Of a stretch of DNA of 64,000 nt, positions 1 through 9,078 are shown piece by piece. The position numbers were made by a program, and so were the translations under genes. The DNA comes from JANJUO01 sp942492935 (GTDB taxonomy: Bacteria; Bacteroidota; Ignavibacteria; Kapaibacteriales; UBA2268), in NCBI GenBank assembly GCA_942492935.1, contig OW818654.1, positions 3,472,001-3,536,000 of the forward strand. Reading direction: 5' to 3'. The notes under the pieces are model-generated. The model was not told where the DNA came from, ran no database searches, and worked only from the letters and a program-made list of their open reading frames with translations. How positions within the stretch are numbered: position 1 is the first letter of the stretch; each line of letters starts with the position of its first letter.

Positions 1-1377
1 TGAAATTATCCGCTCAACTCAAAGAAGAGTTAAGCACAAATTTACTTCCATTGTTTTATAAATCTGTTAAGTCAATAGTAGTAGGTGAAGATAGTAATGA
101 CACCAAATTCAGGGATCGTGTATTTAACCAATGCGATACTTTGCTTACAATGATAAGTACTTCAACTCAAACAGATAAAAGTCTTCAAAATTCTGTAAAT
201 ATCTTTTCACAGATACATGAGGAAAATATAAAACGTATAACAGAATTTGAGAAAACATCAATGGAATCAGCATTAACAGAAAAACGGAGTTCAGGTCGTC
301 CGCGAAAGTATTTTACATCTGCAGCTAAAAGCAAGCAAAAAAGTATATCAAGCAATACGTCGGCATTTTCACAGGCACGTAACCGTTTAAAATTATCTTA
401 CGTAAAAGAAGTATTTGAATACTCAAGTAAATCAACCACAAATAACAAACAAATATTTTTTGGTAGGCCTGTATATATTACAGATGGCACATTTCTTCAA
501 ATGCAAGATACAGACAGCATAAATGCTGTTTACAAAAAATCAAAAGAAGCTGGCTATCCTCGTGGGCTATTAAGCATCATTATTCAGCAAGGAACAGGAC
601 TAATCACTGATTTTAGATTAGGAAGTGATGCGAAAAGCGAATTAGAATATTTTGCAGAAATGATTAACAATCTGGAAAAGGGCAGTTTACTTTTAGCCGA
701 TGATTTATATAATTGTTTTGCAATATTTGTACTTTTGAAAAATAGAAATGCTGATATAATAGTTCCCGGAAAACGTAATAGAAATTATGAAATAATAAAA
801 AAATTGGAATCGGAGATGAAATTATAAAAGTAAAACTTGCAAAAAATAGTTCAAAGATGGCAAAACTTTATGATATAAAAGAAGAATATATAATTTTACG
901 TAGAATTGAATATAGAACTCCAAATACAAAAGATGATATGTCAGTTTTATACACGACAATATTAGATGAAACAATTGGCAAAGAAGATATAATCTTAAAG
1001 TATGTCACACGTTGGGATATTGAGATAAATATAAGGGAAATAAAAACAATATTTGGGTTGAACATATTACGAAGTAAAACTCCGAAATGGCATTAAAAGA
1101 ATTGTTATCAGGTTTGATTGCATACAATTTCATAAGAAATTATATATCTGAAATCACTTCACAAAGTGATTTTTTCCCGAAAGAGATATCTATGAAAAAT
1201 ACTATACGCTCGATAAACCTGTATTTACTGACAAACTTGGTAGAGTATACAACAAAATCTCCACAGGACGCCCAAAAAAGATTGAATGAAGAGATTCTTA
1301 AACATATTATTCCAAAGAGACCAGGAAGGCACTACCCAAGAAAGACTAAGTGTGGTAAATATAGAAAATATAGATGA
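1..1377 (+). pseudogene. IS4-family transposase, frameshifted, 5' end outside window
   Basis: A DDE transposase of the IS4 type read in three frames. The first part (to 827) already runs open from position 3, so its start lies before the window. It contains the YITDGTF strand with the first catalytic Asp and the LLADDLY strand with the second. The reading frame breaks near 800-812, beside an A-run; the frame resumes through 857-1096, which carries the Y-(2)-R-(3)-E-(6)-K-type signature (YVTRWDIE...REIK) with the catalytic Glu. It breaks again at about 1085 and continues to 1377. Two breaks make it a probable dead copy, although slippage at the A-run cannot be excluded for the first. Terminal inverted repeats were not identified. 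Confidence 0.85.
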
Positions 1378-1522
1378 TATAATAGTTATCTTAGTGCCAT
1401 TAATTAAGAGTATGGTGATTAAATATTACATCAATCGAACTCAAACCCAAAAATTGACATTGCTTCTCTTAATTTTGAATCTATTCTATTATAAGGTTTG
1501 CTTCCTATATATTCACTCTCTA

Positions 1523-2241
1523 TTAATTTTCTTTTTTAACTTTACCTCTTTTATTTTTGATTGCTATAAATTTGCCTCCTATATATTTGCATTTATTGTC
1601 ATTAAATATTTTCATGTCGATTGGAGATTGAATTATTTTTTTATATCTGCCATTAATCCCAAAGATTTGATTATTTTCAATCAGCTTATTTAATGTTTGT
1701 TCTGATATGAATCGCTTTTCATTAAGTTTGTAAAATAAAATTGAGGTATTAAACAGATTTAGATTGAAATTCAAATTAGCTCTGAATGAAAAAAATTGTC
1801 TGAATCTGAGTAAATCACAGTTAACAAATTCATATTTATTAAGTACTTGATGAAATTCTATAAATTTGCTATAACCACCAATCCACTTAATTTCCAAATT
1901 TTAACTTGAACTGTTCAATTTCTTCGTATCTATTTTTTAAAATCTTAAGAAATTCAATATAACTCGCTAGTGCAATTTCATTTTCCTTCTTCATTCCAAA
2001 ATACATGTTTGATGAAAACAAATCTCCATTTTGGTATGTTTCAAATATGTCAGGTGCAATAGATTTTAATTCTTCTGTTAATTTAATTATGTCGCTATTG
2101 ATTTAATTTAGACGATATTCTTCATTCATTTGAGCCAAAATTTCCAAAAATTGCTTCCTCTCCTCTCTATAATATTTCCTCAATACTATATCCTTGAGTG
2201 CCATTTTTGCCTGTATAATGATTTAAATATTTCACCGCCAT
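1523..2241 (-). pseudogene. Decayed copy of the RteC-like gene at 14748-15467
   Basis: Reading the minus strand from an ATG at 2241 gives a protein starting MAVKYLNHYTGKNG, nearly the same as the start of the intact gene at 14748. An extra A after the SIEE codons shifts the frame and brings an early stop. Further lesions follow, and the last 124 codons (1897-1523) are open again and align with residues from about 106 onward of the intact paralogue (IKWIG.Y.KFIE, F.DCDL..F..FFS, LNEKR.ISE..LN). It is therefore a broken second copy in inverted orientation. Function of the family is discussed under the intact copy. Confidence 0.85.
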
Positions 2242-2345
2242 AATAAATTCAATAAAATTTTAAATAATTCAATAAATAATGAAACGAAGGTCAATTGAAT
2301 TTATTATCATTTCAATTCAATATAATTTTACAAGCAAATATGAGC
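1523..2345 (-). repeat. Left arm of ~0.83-kb imperfect inverted repeat
   Basis: The gene copy on 2241-1523 and about 100 bases upstream of its start (to 2345) match 14640-15467 in inverted orientation. The shared upstream part includes the block gaccttcgtttca and an AT-rich segment just before the ATG. The two arms enclose about 12 kb of defence and accessory genes, with both gene copies pointing outward from that cargo. Confidence 0.85.
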
Positions 2346-2389
2346 AATTCTATTGTTGATTTTTTATAACTTCTCAATTCCTGAGCTTG

Positions 2390-2745
2390 TTTGCTAAAAA
2401 AATCAGGAAATAAAAATCGTATTTGCAAAAAAATAGAAATTATTACTGAATTTTCCCAATATCATCTGCAATTTTCCCCAAGAATCAATAGATTTTTGCC
2501 TTTTTTTTAGAGAAAAATCAATTTTGCTGTACCAACGTGAACAATCGTCAACAATCGTCAACAATCGTGAACAAGTGTCAACAATCGTGGACAACGTCCA
2601 GACAATTCGGGACAAGGGTCAGACAAAATTACGTGCAAAAATGCAGTTTTGCTATACAAACCTAAGACAAATATTGGACTTACATTAGAATTTGAAAGCG
2701 ATTTTTTGGACTTTCTTTGTACTTACCGCAAACAAAAGTCCCGAG
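2390..2745 (-). repeat. Non-coding repeat with helically phased TTGT array, left copy
   Basis: On the minus strand this stretch matches 16141-16470 over about 330 bases, including the block tcgctttcaaattctaatg and an AT-rich tail. Its centre holds nine TTGT tetramers (as ACAA on the plus strand at 2541, 2551, 2561, 2571, 2581, 2591, 2602, 2612 and 2623), so successive copies are 10 or 11 bases apart, one helical turn. No plausible gene lies here. The role is unknown. Confidence 0.8.
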
Positions 2746-3166
2746 AATTTTTCTGAAATCTATCCGAAATCCTGTCGATTTTATATTTTTTTTAATTCTT
2801 ACAATTCCGCAGACCTCCTTACATCAACGCTGAATGCCATAACTTCTACTTCAGGTAAAGTATTTGGATTGCAACTAATCTTTTCTTTTCAATAATATCA
2901 ACATTTTCAATATATTTGCAATAGTTAAATTAGAAAGAATTGATTTTTATATGACTATACTAAATTCAAAAGAATATATTTTAAGATTTGTTGTTCCGTT
3001 CGCAGGAAAATACGAAGAATTATTATGTTGTGATATATGGGAAATTTCGCACTATTACCAATAATCAACTAATTTATATTTTAATTGAATTAATTAAAAA
3101 CAAATACCAATAAAACTTGAATAATTTCGTGTATGTTTGTGAATTATTCACATAAAGGGCTATAAT
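2746..3166. other. Gene-poor AT-rich leader of the defence operon
   Basis: I see no convincing gene. A 37-codon reading frame starts at 2951 without a recognisable ribosome-binding site and is probably chance or a remnant. The last 100 bases are very AT-rich and presumably hold the promoter for the operon starting at 3167; I cannot place its boxes confidently. Confidence 0.4.
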
Positions 3167-4438
3167 ATGTTAATAGAATTTTCTCTAGGTAACATTTTTT
3201 CTTTTAAAAATGAATTTAATTTTAACATGATTAAATCATCTGCCAGAGAAAGAAATGGTAGATTAAATGATAACTTTTTCAATATTACTAAGAAAGTTTC
3301 ATTGTTGAAAACTGCAGCCGTTTATGGAGCAAATTCAAGTGGAAAAACAAATTTGTTAAAAGCTTTGCAGTATTTTACAATATTGTTAACAACAAATAAT
3401 TTAAATATTGAAACCACATTATTTAAGGTTGTTCCTTTTAATTTCAATAGCAAAGATCCAATGTCTTTTAAAATTACTACCTTCGAAAATGACATTTTTT
3501 ATAATTATTCACTTGAAATCATGGATGGTAGGGTTATAAGTGAAATTTTCAGTTATATTAAAAAGAGCGAAGTCATAATTTTTAAACGAGAATTAAATGA
3601 AGTTGTGATAAATAATTCATTTAATAAAATTAAACAATTGCAAAAAAAAGATATGATTGCTGAAAAGTCATTGTTAATATTGCTTGCATCAAGCCATAAT
3701 GAGCAATTTTCAATTGACTTTATTGCAAGTGTGAATAAAATCAAAGTAATAAGCGGGAATAGCGACATCTCTTATAAAGACTATACTGTTCATTGCATTG
3801 ACCAAAATATAAATAAAAATTTAATATCTAAGTTATTGAAGTTGGCAGATCCAACAATTCAAGAAGTTCAGCCAAACATCACACAAGAAAATTATCCATT
3901 GCAAAATAAGTTGCAAGAAAATAACTCAGTAAAAAAATATGATTATTTTTTTTCAAGAAATATTTTCATTATGGATACAAAAAGTGAATTAAAAGTTTTA
4001 TTTCCTAATTGGTTAGAATCTTCTGGAACAATTAAATTTTTTCATATCCTTGGACCGATTCTTAATACCTTGGATTTAGGTTTAACATTATTAATTGATG
4101 AATTAGATTCTAAATTACATCCTAATCTTGTTACTTTAATTATTCAATTATTTCATAACCCTATAACAAATCCAAAAAATGCCCAACTTATTTTTAATAC
4201 TCATAATGCCATAATTCTAAGTAAGAATATATTTAGAAGAGATCAAATCTGGATTACCGAGAAATTAAGTGACGGCAGTTCTGAAATTTTCAGTTTGGTG
4301 GACTTTGTTGATACCAATAATAGAAAAATAAGGAATGATGAATCCATAGTTCGTAACTACTTATCCGGTAAATATGGAGGAATTCCGAATTTAGATATTA
4401 TTGATATTGAAGAGGTTTTCAATGAAAAGAATAATTAA
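3167..4438 (+). CDS. AAA15-family ATPase, RloA/AbiLi-like
   Basis: A 423-residue ABC-like AAA15 ATPase. Visible landmarks are an N-terminal strand pair, Walker A GANSSGKT at residues 54-61, Walker B in LLIDELDSKLHP near residue 305-315, and a switch-His strand (LIFNTHN) after it. Proteins of this type occur in pairs with RloB/TOPRIM-like partners in restriction-linked and abortive-infection loci, and the next gene is such a partner, overlapping by 17 bases. By analogy it should be the nucleotide-sensing subunit that controls the partner effector; this is inference. It is the first gene of a plus-strand operon that continues to 10655. An insert between the ATPase halves (residues ~100-290) is poorly conserved to the eye and may be the sensor part. 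Confidence 0.8.
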   Translation: MLIEFSLGNIFSFKNEFNFNMIKSSARERNGRLNDNFFNITKKVSLLKTAAVYGANSSGKTNLLKALQYFTILLTTNNLNIETTLFKVVPFNFNSKDPMSFKITTFENDIFYNYSLEIMDGRVISEIFSYIKKSEVIIFKRELNEVVINNSFNKIKQLQKKDMIAEKSLLILLASSHNEQFSIDFIASVNKIKVISGNSDISYKDYTVHCIDQNINKNLISKLLKLADPTIQEVQPNITQENYPLQNKLQENNSVKKYDYFFSRNIFIMDTKSELKVLFPNWLESSGTIKFFHILGPILNTLDLGLTLLIDELDSKLHPNLVTLIIQLFHNPITNPKNAQLIFNTHNAIILSKNIFRRDQIWITEKLSDGSSEIFSLVDFVDTNNRKIRNDESIVRNYLSGKYGGIPNLDIIDIEEVFNEKNN

Positions 4439-5024
4439 TTTACGAAATTCTGTTTACAGAATATTTATTTATTCACAGGGGACTGTTACAGAACCAGCAT
4501 ATTTTAAATTTTTACGTACAAAATGTAGCAGGAATGTAAAAATCACTATAGAAAGTAAGAATATATCTAATTCAATTAAATTTATTAATTATGGAATAAA
4601 TAATTATAAGAGAGAAATTGAAGATTGCGATGAATTTTGGTTTGTGTTCGATAAAGACAATGATTCAGTTCTTGAATTTAACAAAGCGATAGATGGAATA
4701 AAAAATCCAAAGTGTCACTCGGCGTATTCAAATCAAGCATTTGAAATATGGTTTATTTATCATTTTCAATCACAAAATTCAATATTGTCAAGAGATAAAT
4801 ATTCAGAAGTATTATCAAAGTATTTAAAATTCGAATATTCTAAAGATTCAAAAGCGATTGATAAAATAGTCAAATTGTTATTCGAATACACAGATATTGC
4901 TATCATGAATGCTGATAATAGTTTGAATCATCATAATTCAGAAAAACGTAAACCTGCAGAGTCAGAATCTTCAACTACTGTTCATTTATTAGTAAAAAAA
5001 ATACAAAATTATTTTAATACTTAA
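4422..5024 (+). CDS. RloB-like (AbiLii-like) putative effector
   Basis: About 200 residues. I start it at the ATG at 4422, which overlaps the previous gene, rather than at an in-frame TTG at 4401. The family pattern is visible: a strand followed by QGTVTEPAYF (RloB: G.TE..YF), then FVFDKDND (the acidic D.D position of a TOPRIM-like fold), then an S..AFEIWF segment typical of RloB. In known systems RloB proteins are encoded next to AAA15 ATPases and are thought to be the nucleic-acid-acting component. The expected first Gly/Glu is G-T-V-T-E here, so the acidic residue is kept. The final Lys/Ser-rich 40 residues look disordered. Confidence 0.75.
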   Translation: MKRIINLRNSVYRIFIYSQGTVTEPAYFKFLRTKCSRNVKITIESKNISNSIKFINYGINNYKREIEDCDEFWFVFDKDNDSVLEFNKAIDGIKNPKCHSAYSNQAFEIWFIYHFQSQNSILSRDKYSEVLSKYLKFEYSKDSKAIDKIVKLLFEYTDIAIMNADNSLNHHNSEKRKPAESESSTTVHLLVKKIQNYFNT

Positions 5025-5067
5025 GCTAATTTCAAAGTAAAATTATCTTATATTTATTAAAGCAACT

Positions 5068-5229
5068 ATGACCAAACAACAATCTTATGATAATTTAGCT
5101 CGATTAGTTGAAAAATTTGCAACTAATTATTTTATGAATCATTTAATACTTTTTACGAATTATAAAGAAAGTTTCAAACCATGTCAATACAATCAATTAA
5201 TCAATACTATAAAGAAGTCGAGGTTATAA
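5068..5229 (+). other. Short reading frame before the methylase gene
   Basis: A 53-codon frame beginning MTKQQSYDNLARLVEKF lies between the RloB gene and the methylase and overlaps the methylase start by 49 bases in another frame. No clear ribosome-binding site. It could be a leader, a remnant of an upstream restriction gene, or chance. I do not recognise it. Confidence 0.2.
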
Positions 5230-6929
5230 TTGCTTATGGCGGTTCATCAAATGAATCCGCAATAAGATTTGCTTTCCAAAAACTATTAAATAGTTATGCC
5301 ATTGCAAAAGGATTAATCCTAATTGCAGAATTAACCATCAAAGCAAAAACAGGTAAGAATATAAAACCTGATGCCACACTAAAAGATTCGTTACGGCTTG
5401 ATTGGGGCTACTGGGAGAGCAAAGATGAAGCAGATGATATAAACCTTGAAATTGAAAAGAAGTTTGCAAGGGGTTACCCTAAAGAGAATATTTTGTTTGA
5501 AGATAGCAGAACAGCAGTTCTTTATCAAAATGGTTATGAAGTTGCTCGTGTAGATATGAAAAATTCAGATGAACTTGATAAAATTTTAAAGCAATTCATA
5601 AACTATGAAAGACCTGAAGTTGCCAATTTCAGAAAAGCAATTGAACTATTTAAAAGTGATGTTCCAAATGTTTCTAAAGCATTAAGAAATTTGTTTGATG
5701 AAGCAGAAAAGAACAACCAAATATTTGTATCAAAACGTTCAGAATTTCTCGAAACGTGCAAAGAAGCTATCAATCCTTCCATTACTCAAGAAGACATTAA
5801 TGAAATGATGATACAGCACATTCTAACGGCTGACATTTTTAATACTATTTTTGATGAACCGCACTTTCACAGAGAGAATAACATTGCTCAACAGTTAGAA
5901 ACTGTGATAAACACATTTTTCACAAGGCAAATTAGAGAAGATTTGCTTTCAAATATTAATCAATACTATCAAGCAATAAATGCCACAGCCGCTGGAATTG
6001 CCGACCATCACGAAAAGCAGAAGTTTTTGAAGATAGTTTATGAAACATTCTACAAATCGTATAATCCAAAAGCGGCAGACCGTTTGGGCGTTGTTTATAC
6101 TCCTAACGAAATAGTTAAGTTTATGATTGAAAGCACAGATTATTTACTTTATAAGCATTTCGGAAGGTTCCTTTCTGATAAGAATGTTGAGATTTTAGAT
6201 CCAGCAACCGGTACAGGAACATTTATTTGTGATATTATTGATTACATTCCAAAAGACAAACTTGAATATAAATACAAGAATGAAATACACGCCAACGAAG
6301 TAGCAATTTTGCCTTATTACATAGCAAATTTGAATATTGAGTTCACTTATAAGCAAAGAATTGGGAAATATGCAGAGTTCAATAACCTTTGTTTTGTTGA
6401 TACTTTGGATAATATGGGTTTCGATTATGCTAATAAGCAAAATGATATGTTTGGATTATCTGCCGAAAATACTGAAAGAATCAAGCGTCAGAATGAAAGA
6501 AAAATCTCCGTCATAATTGGCAATCCACCTTACAATGCAAATCAACAAAATGAGAATGATAACAATAAAAACAGGGAATATCCAATTATTGACAAGCGAA
6601 TAAAAGATACTTATATCAAAAATTCTACTGCACAGAAAACAAAATTGTATGATATGTATAGTCGTTTTTATCGTTGGGCGATGGATAGATTAGGTGATGA
6701 AGGAATAATTGCATTTATAACAAATCGCTCATTTATAGATAGTCGCACTTTTGATGGTTTCAGAAAATCTATTCAAGAAGACTTTGATGAATGTTATATA
6801 ATTGATACTAAAAGCGATGTTAGAGCCAATCCTAAAATTGCTGGAACTACTCATAATGTTTTTGGTATTCAAACTGGTGTTGCTATTATGTTTTTAATAA
6901 AGGTTAAAGACAATGAAAAATTTGCATGA
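5181..6929 (+). CDS. N-6 adenine DNA methylase, N-terminal portion of a type ISP/IIG-like R-M enzyme
   Basis: A 582-residue protein that matches the first ~60% of a one-polypeptide restriction-modification enzyme family (about 1000 residues) known from Bacteroidota. Residues 1-150 are a mixed alpha/beta region that could carry the nuclease. A helical region leads to the gamma-class methylase core with SAM-binding motif I DPATGTGTFI at residue 340 and catalytic NPPY at 448. The sequence stops at about IKVKDNEK, exactly where homologues would run into their target-recognition half. That half is found further on at 7837. The last 17 bases overlap the DUF3800 gene, whose start codon sits within the final codons. 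The split enzyme could still work as two subunits or be inactive. Confidence 0.85.
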   Translation: MSIQSINQYYKEVEVIIAYGGSSNESAIRFAFQKLLNSYAIAKGLILIAELTIKAKTGKNIKPDATLKDSLRLDWGYWESKDEADDINLEIEKKFARGYPKENILFEDSRTAVLYQNGYEVARVDMKNSDELDKILKQFINYERPEVANFRKAIELFKSDVPNVSKALRNLFDEAEKNNQIFVSKRSEFLETCKEAINPSITQEDINEMMIQHILTADIFNTIFDEPHFHRENNIAQQLETVINTFFTRQIREDLLSNINQYYQAINATAAGIADHHEKQKFLKIVYETFYKSYNPKAADRLGVVYTPNEIVKFMIESTDYLLYKHFGRFLSDKNVEILDPATGTGTFICDIIDYIPKDKLEYKYKNEIHANEVAILPYYIANLNIEFTYKQRIGKYAEFNNLCFVDTLDNMGFDYANKQNDMFGLSAENTERIKRQNERKISVIIGNPPYNANQQNENDNNKNREYPIIDKRIKDTYIKNSTAQKTKLYDMYSRFYRWAMDRLGDEGIIAFITNRSFIDSRTFDGFRKSIQEDFDECYIIDTKSDVRANPKIAGTTHNVFGIQTGVAIMFLIKVKDNEKFA

Positions 6930-7710
6930 ATATCATCGTTTTTTAGATGAGGCTGGTGATACCACTTTTTATGGTAAAGGAAAAACAATTATCATTGGAG
7001 ATAAAGGTGTTTCAAAATCTTTTATGATTGGGATGGTTAAATTTAAAGAGCCCTTAGACATCGTACGCAAGAATTTGCTTGATTTACAAAATTCAATAAT
7101 TGATAATTCTTATTTAAATCAAATACCAAGTATTAAAAAGAAAATTGAAAATCAAAATTTTTATTTTCATGCAACTGATGATCCTGCAGAAGTACGAATG
7201 AAAGTATATGAATTTATTTACAATGTGAATTGTAGTTTTGAATGTATAGTTGGGAGAAAAATTCCCGCTATTTTTGATAAAAAGCACCAATCATTAGAAA
7301 ATGAATTTTATGCTGATATTTTATCTCATTTATTAAAAAATAAATTTTCAAAAATGCCTAAATTGATTTTAAATATTTCTGAAAGAGGTTCCAGTACAAG
7401 CAATAAAAATTTGAATTTAGCGTTAAATATAGCCAAGCAAAGATTTAATCAAAACAATAATAATAAAACAATAAAAACAAATATTTGCTTTAACATATTA
7501 AATCATACAAAAGAGCCTTTGCTTAATATTGCTGATTACTTCTGTTGGGCAGTTCAAAGAGTTTTTGAAAAAGGCGAAACAAGATATTATGATTTTATAA
7601 ATGAGAAAATTTCTTTAATTGTTGATTTATACGATGCTAACAATTACAAAGAATGGGCAAATTATTATAGTCCCAAAAATAAGTTATCAAAAGATAACTT
7701 AATAAAATAA
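6913..7710 (+). CDS. DUF3800 domain protein embedded within the R-M gene
   Basis: A 265-residue protein starting MKNLHEYHRFLDEAGD. The FLDEAGD signature at residues 10-16 with a later TKEPLLNIADYFCWAVQR segment is characteristic of DUF3800, a family with a predicted RNase H-like fold found often near defence genes; its biochemical role is not established. It sits between the two halves of the methylase, its ATG overlapping the end of the first half by 17 bases, on the same strand, which suggests translational coupling. It either inserted into an intact enzyme gene or is a regular third part of a split system. Asp12, Glu13 and Asp16 are the obvious acidic candidates. Confidence 0.8.
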   Translation: MKNLHEYHRFLDEAGDTTFYGKGKTIIIGDKGVSKSFMIGMVKFKEPLDIVRKNLLDLQNSIIDNSYLNQIPSIKKKIENQNFYFHATDDPAEVRMKVYEFIYNVNCSFECIVGRKIPAIFDKKHQSLENEFYADILSHLLKNKFSKMPKLILNISERGSSTSNKNLNLALNIAKQRFNQNNNNKTIKTNICFNILNHTKEPLLNIADYFCWAVQRVFEKGETRYYDFINEKISLIVDLYDANNYKEWANYYSPKNKLSKDNLIK

Positions 7711-7836
7711 AAAAAGCCAGCATTTATGCTAAGCTCTTTTGGGAGCGACGACATGAAGTCGACCTTCACATAACGCAGACTTTTTTACAAAACTAATTAT
7801 ATTGATGTTTATAACAAAATATTATTTTAAAAAATT
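7711..7836 (+). other. Junction between DUF3800 gene and methylase C-terminal half
   Basis: 126 bases with the small palindrome AGCATttATGCT just after the DUF3800 stop. The right edge reads tatgaaaaaatgc and the left edge of the interruption reads aatgaaaaatttgc. This is an imperfect short repeat that could be a target-site duplication or chance in AT-rich DNA. No additional gene seen. Confidence 0.4.
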
Positions 7837-9078
7837 ATGAAAAAATGCAAAATAAATTACCATACTCTTACCGATGAGATGCGAAAAGAAGAAAAATGGG
7901 AGTGGTTTTCTAATAACAAAATTCAAAACATAAACTTTGAGCATATTATCCCTGACAAGAATAATAATTGGCTTAATTTAACGGATAATGATTGGGATAC
8001 GATGATTCCAGTAATTGCCAAAAATGGTTCAATTTTCACCTTTTCTTCTTTAGGTGTTTCAACAAACAGAGATGAATGGGTTTATGATTTTAACAAAGGT
8101 AATCTAATTAATAAGATTGAATATTTTAAAAACATATACAATACTTTTAATAATGAAAATAATTTTGTTGAAGATATAAAATGGAGCAGAGATTTAAAAA
8201 ATAAATTTAGAAAAGGATTAAAATTATCCCTAAATTATGAATTAATTATTCGTAGCAATTATAGACCTTTTTCCAAATGGTATCATTATACAGATAAAAT
8301 ACTAAATGATGTTTTAACACAAAACCATTATTCAATTTATTCTAAAAATCTTAATATTGAAAATAAAGTGATAACTTTATCGGGAGCAAATTCGAGTAAA
8401 CCATTTCAAGTTCTTTGCGTTGATAATTTATTTAGTTTAGATTTTCTTGAAAAAACTCAATGCTTACCTCTTTACAGATACACTGAAAATGGAGAAATAA
8501 TCGACAATATCACAGACTGGGGTTTAGAACAATTCCACTTAAACTATAATGATACAAATATTTGCAAAGAAGAAATTTTCCATTATGTTTATGGAGTATT
8601 ACATAATCCTGAGTATCGCAAAAAATATGAACTGAACTTGAAAAGAGAATTTCCAAGAATACCATTTTACAAAGACTTTTGGAAATGGTCAGAATTGGGT
8701 AAGAAACTAATGGATTTGCATATTAACTTTGAAACAGTTGAGCCAACTCAATTGCATATTACAAATTATGAATTACAAAACGAACCATACAAACCAAAAT
8801 TAAAAGCAAACAAAGACACAGGAGAGATTTATCTCGATAACATCACCACATTATCAGGCATACCTTCTGAAGTATGGGATTATAAACTTGGTAACCGTTC
8901 TGCTCTTGAATGGATATTAGACCAATACAAAGAGAAAAAGCCAAAAGACCCCACAATTGCCAAATTATTCAACACATATAAATTCATCGACTACAAAGAC
9001 AAAGTTATTGATTTATTGATGAGAGTAACCACCGTAAGCGTAGAAACTATGAAGATAATTAGGAAGATGTGTATATGA
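7837..9078 (+). CDS. C-terminal target-recognition half of the split type ISP/IIG-like R-M enzyme
   Basis: 413 residues beginning MKKCKINYHTL. The start (K.KINYHTLTDEMRKEEKW, then FEHIIPDKNNNW) is what follows the methylase core in uninterrupted homologues. The segment containing SLGVSTNRDEWVYDF and NYRPFSKWYHY is the typical beginning of the DNA-target-recognition region, and the end (GIPSEVWDYKLGNRSALEWILDQY) is the family's conserved C-terminus. So the gene carries only the recognition half and has no catalytic motif of its own. The first ATG is used after a very A-rich leader without clear Shine-Dalgarno. Relative to the first half, the frame differs by one base across the junction. It overlaps the next gene by an ATGA. 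Confidence 0.85.
   Translation: MKKCKINYHTLTDEMRKEEKWEWFSNNKIQNINFEHIIPDKNNNWLNLTDNDWDTMIPVIAKNGSIFTFSSLGVSTNRDEWVYDFNKGNLINKIEYFKNIYNTFNNENNFVEDIKWSRDLKNKFRKGLKLSLNYELIIRSNYRPFSKWYHYTDKILNDVLTQNHYSIYSKNLNIENKVITLSGANSSKPFQVLCVDNLFSLDFLEKTQCLPLYRYTENGEIIDNITDWGLEQFHLNYNDTNICKEEIFHYVYGVLHNPEYRKKYELNLKREFPRIPFYKDFWKWSELGKKLMDLHINFETVEPTQLHITNYELQNEPYKPKLKANKDTGEIYLDNITTLSGIPSEVWDYKLGNRSALEWILDQYKEKKPKDPTIAKLFNTYKFIDYKDKVIDLLMRVTTVSVETMKIIRKMCI

Noticed and set aside
2403..2615. 70-codon minus-strand frame with repeated TIVD-type residues
   Set aside because: Its repeated residues are only the translation of the phased TTGT array; the equivalent frame is not kept open in the right copy.
2541..2626. 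CRISPR array
   Set aside because: Units are 10-11 bases with no spacers, and there are no cas genes; the same holds for the 21-base triple repeat at 52066.
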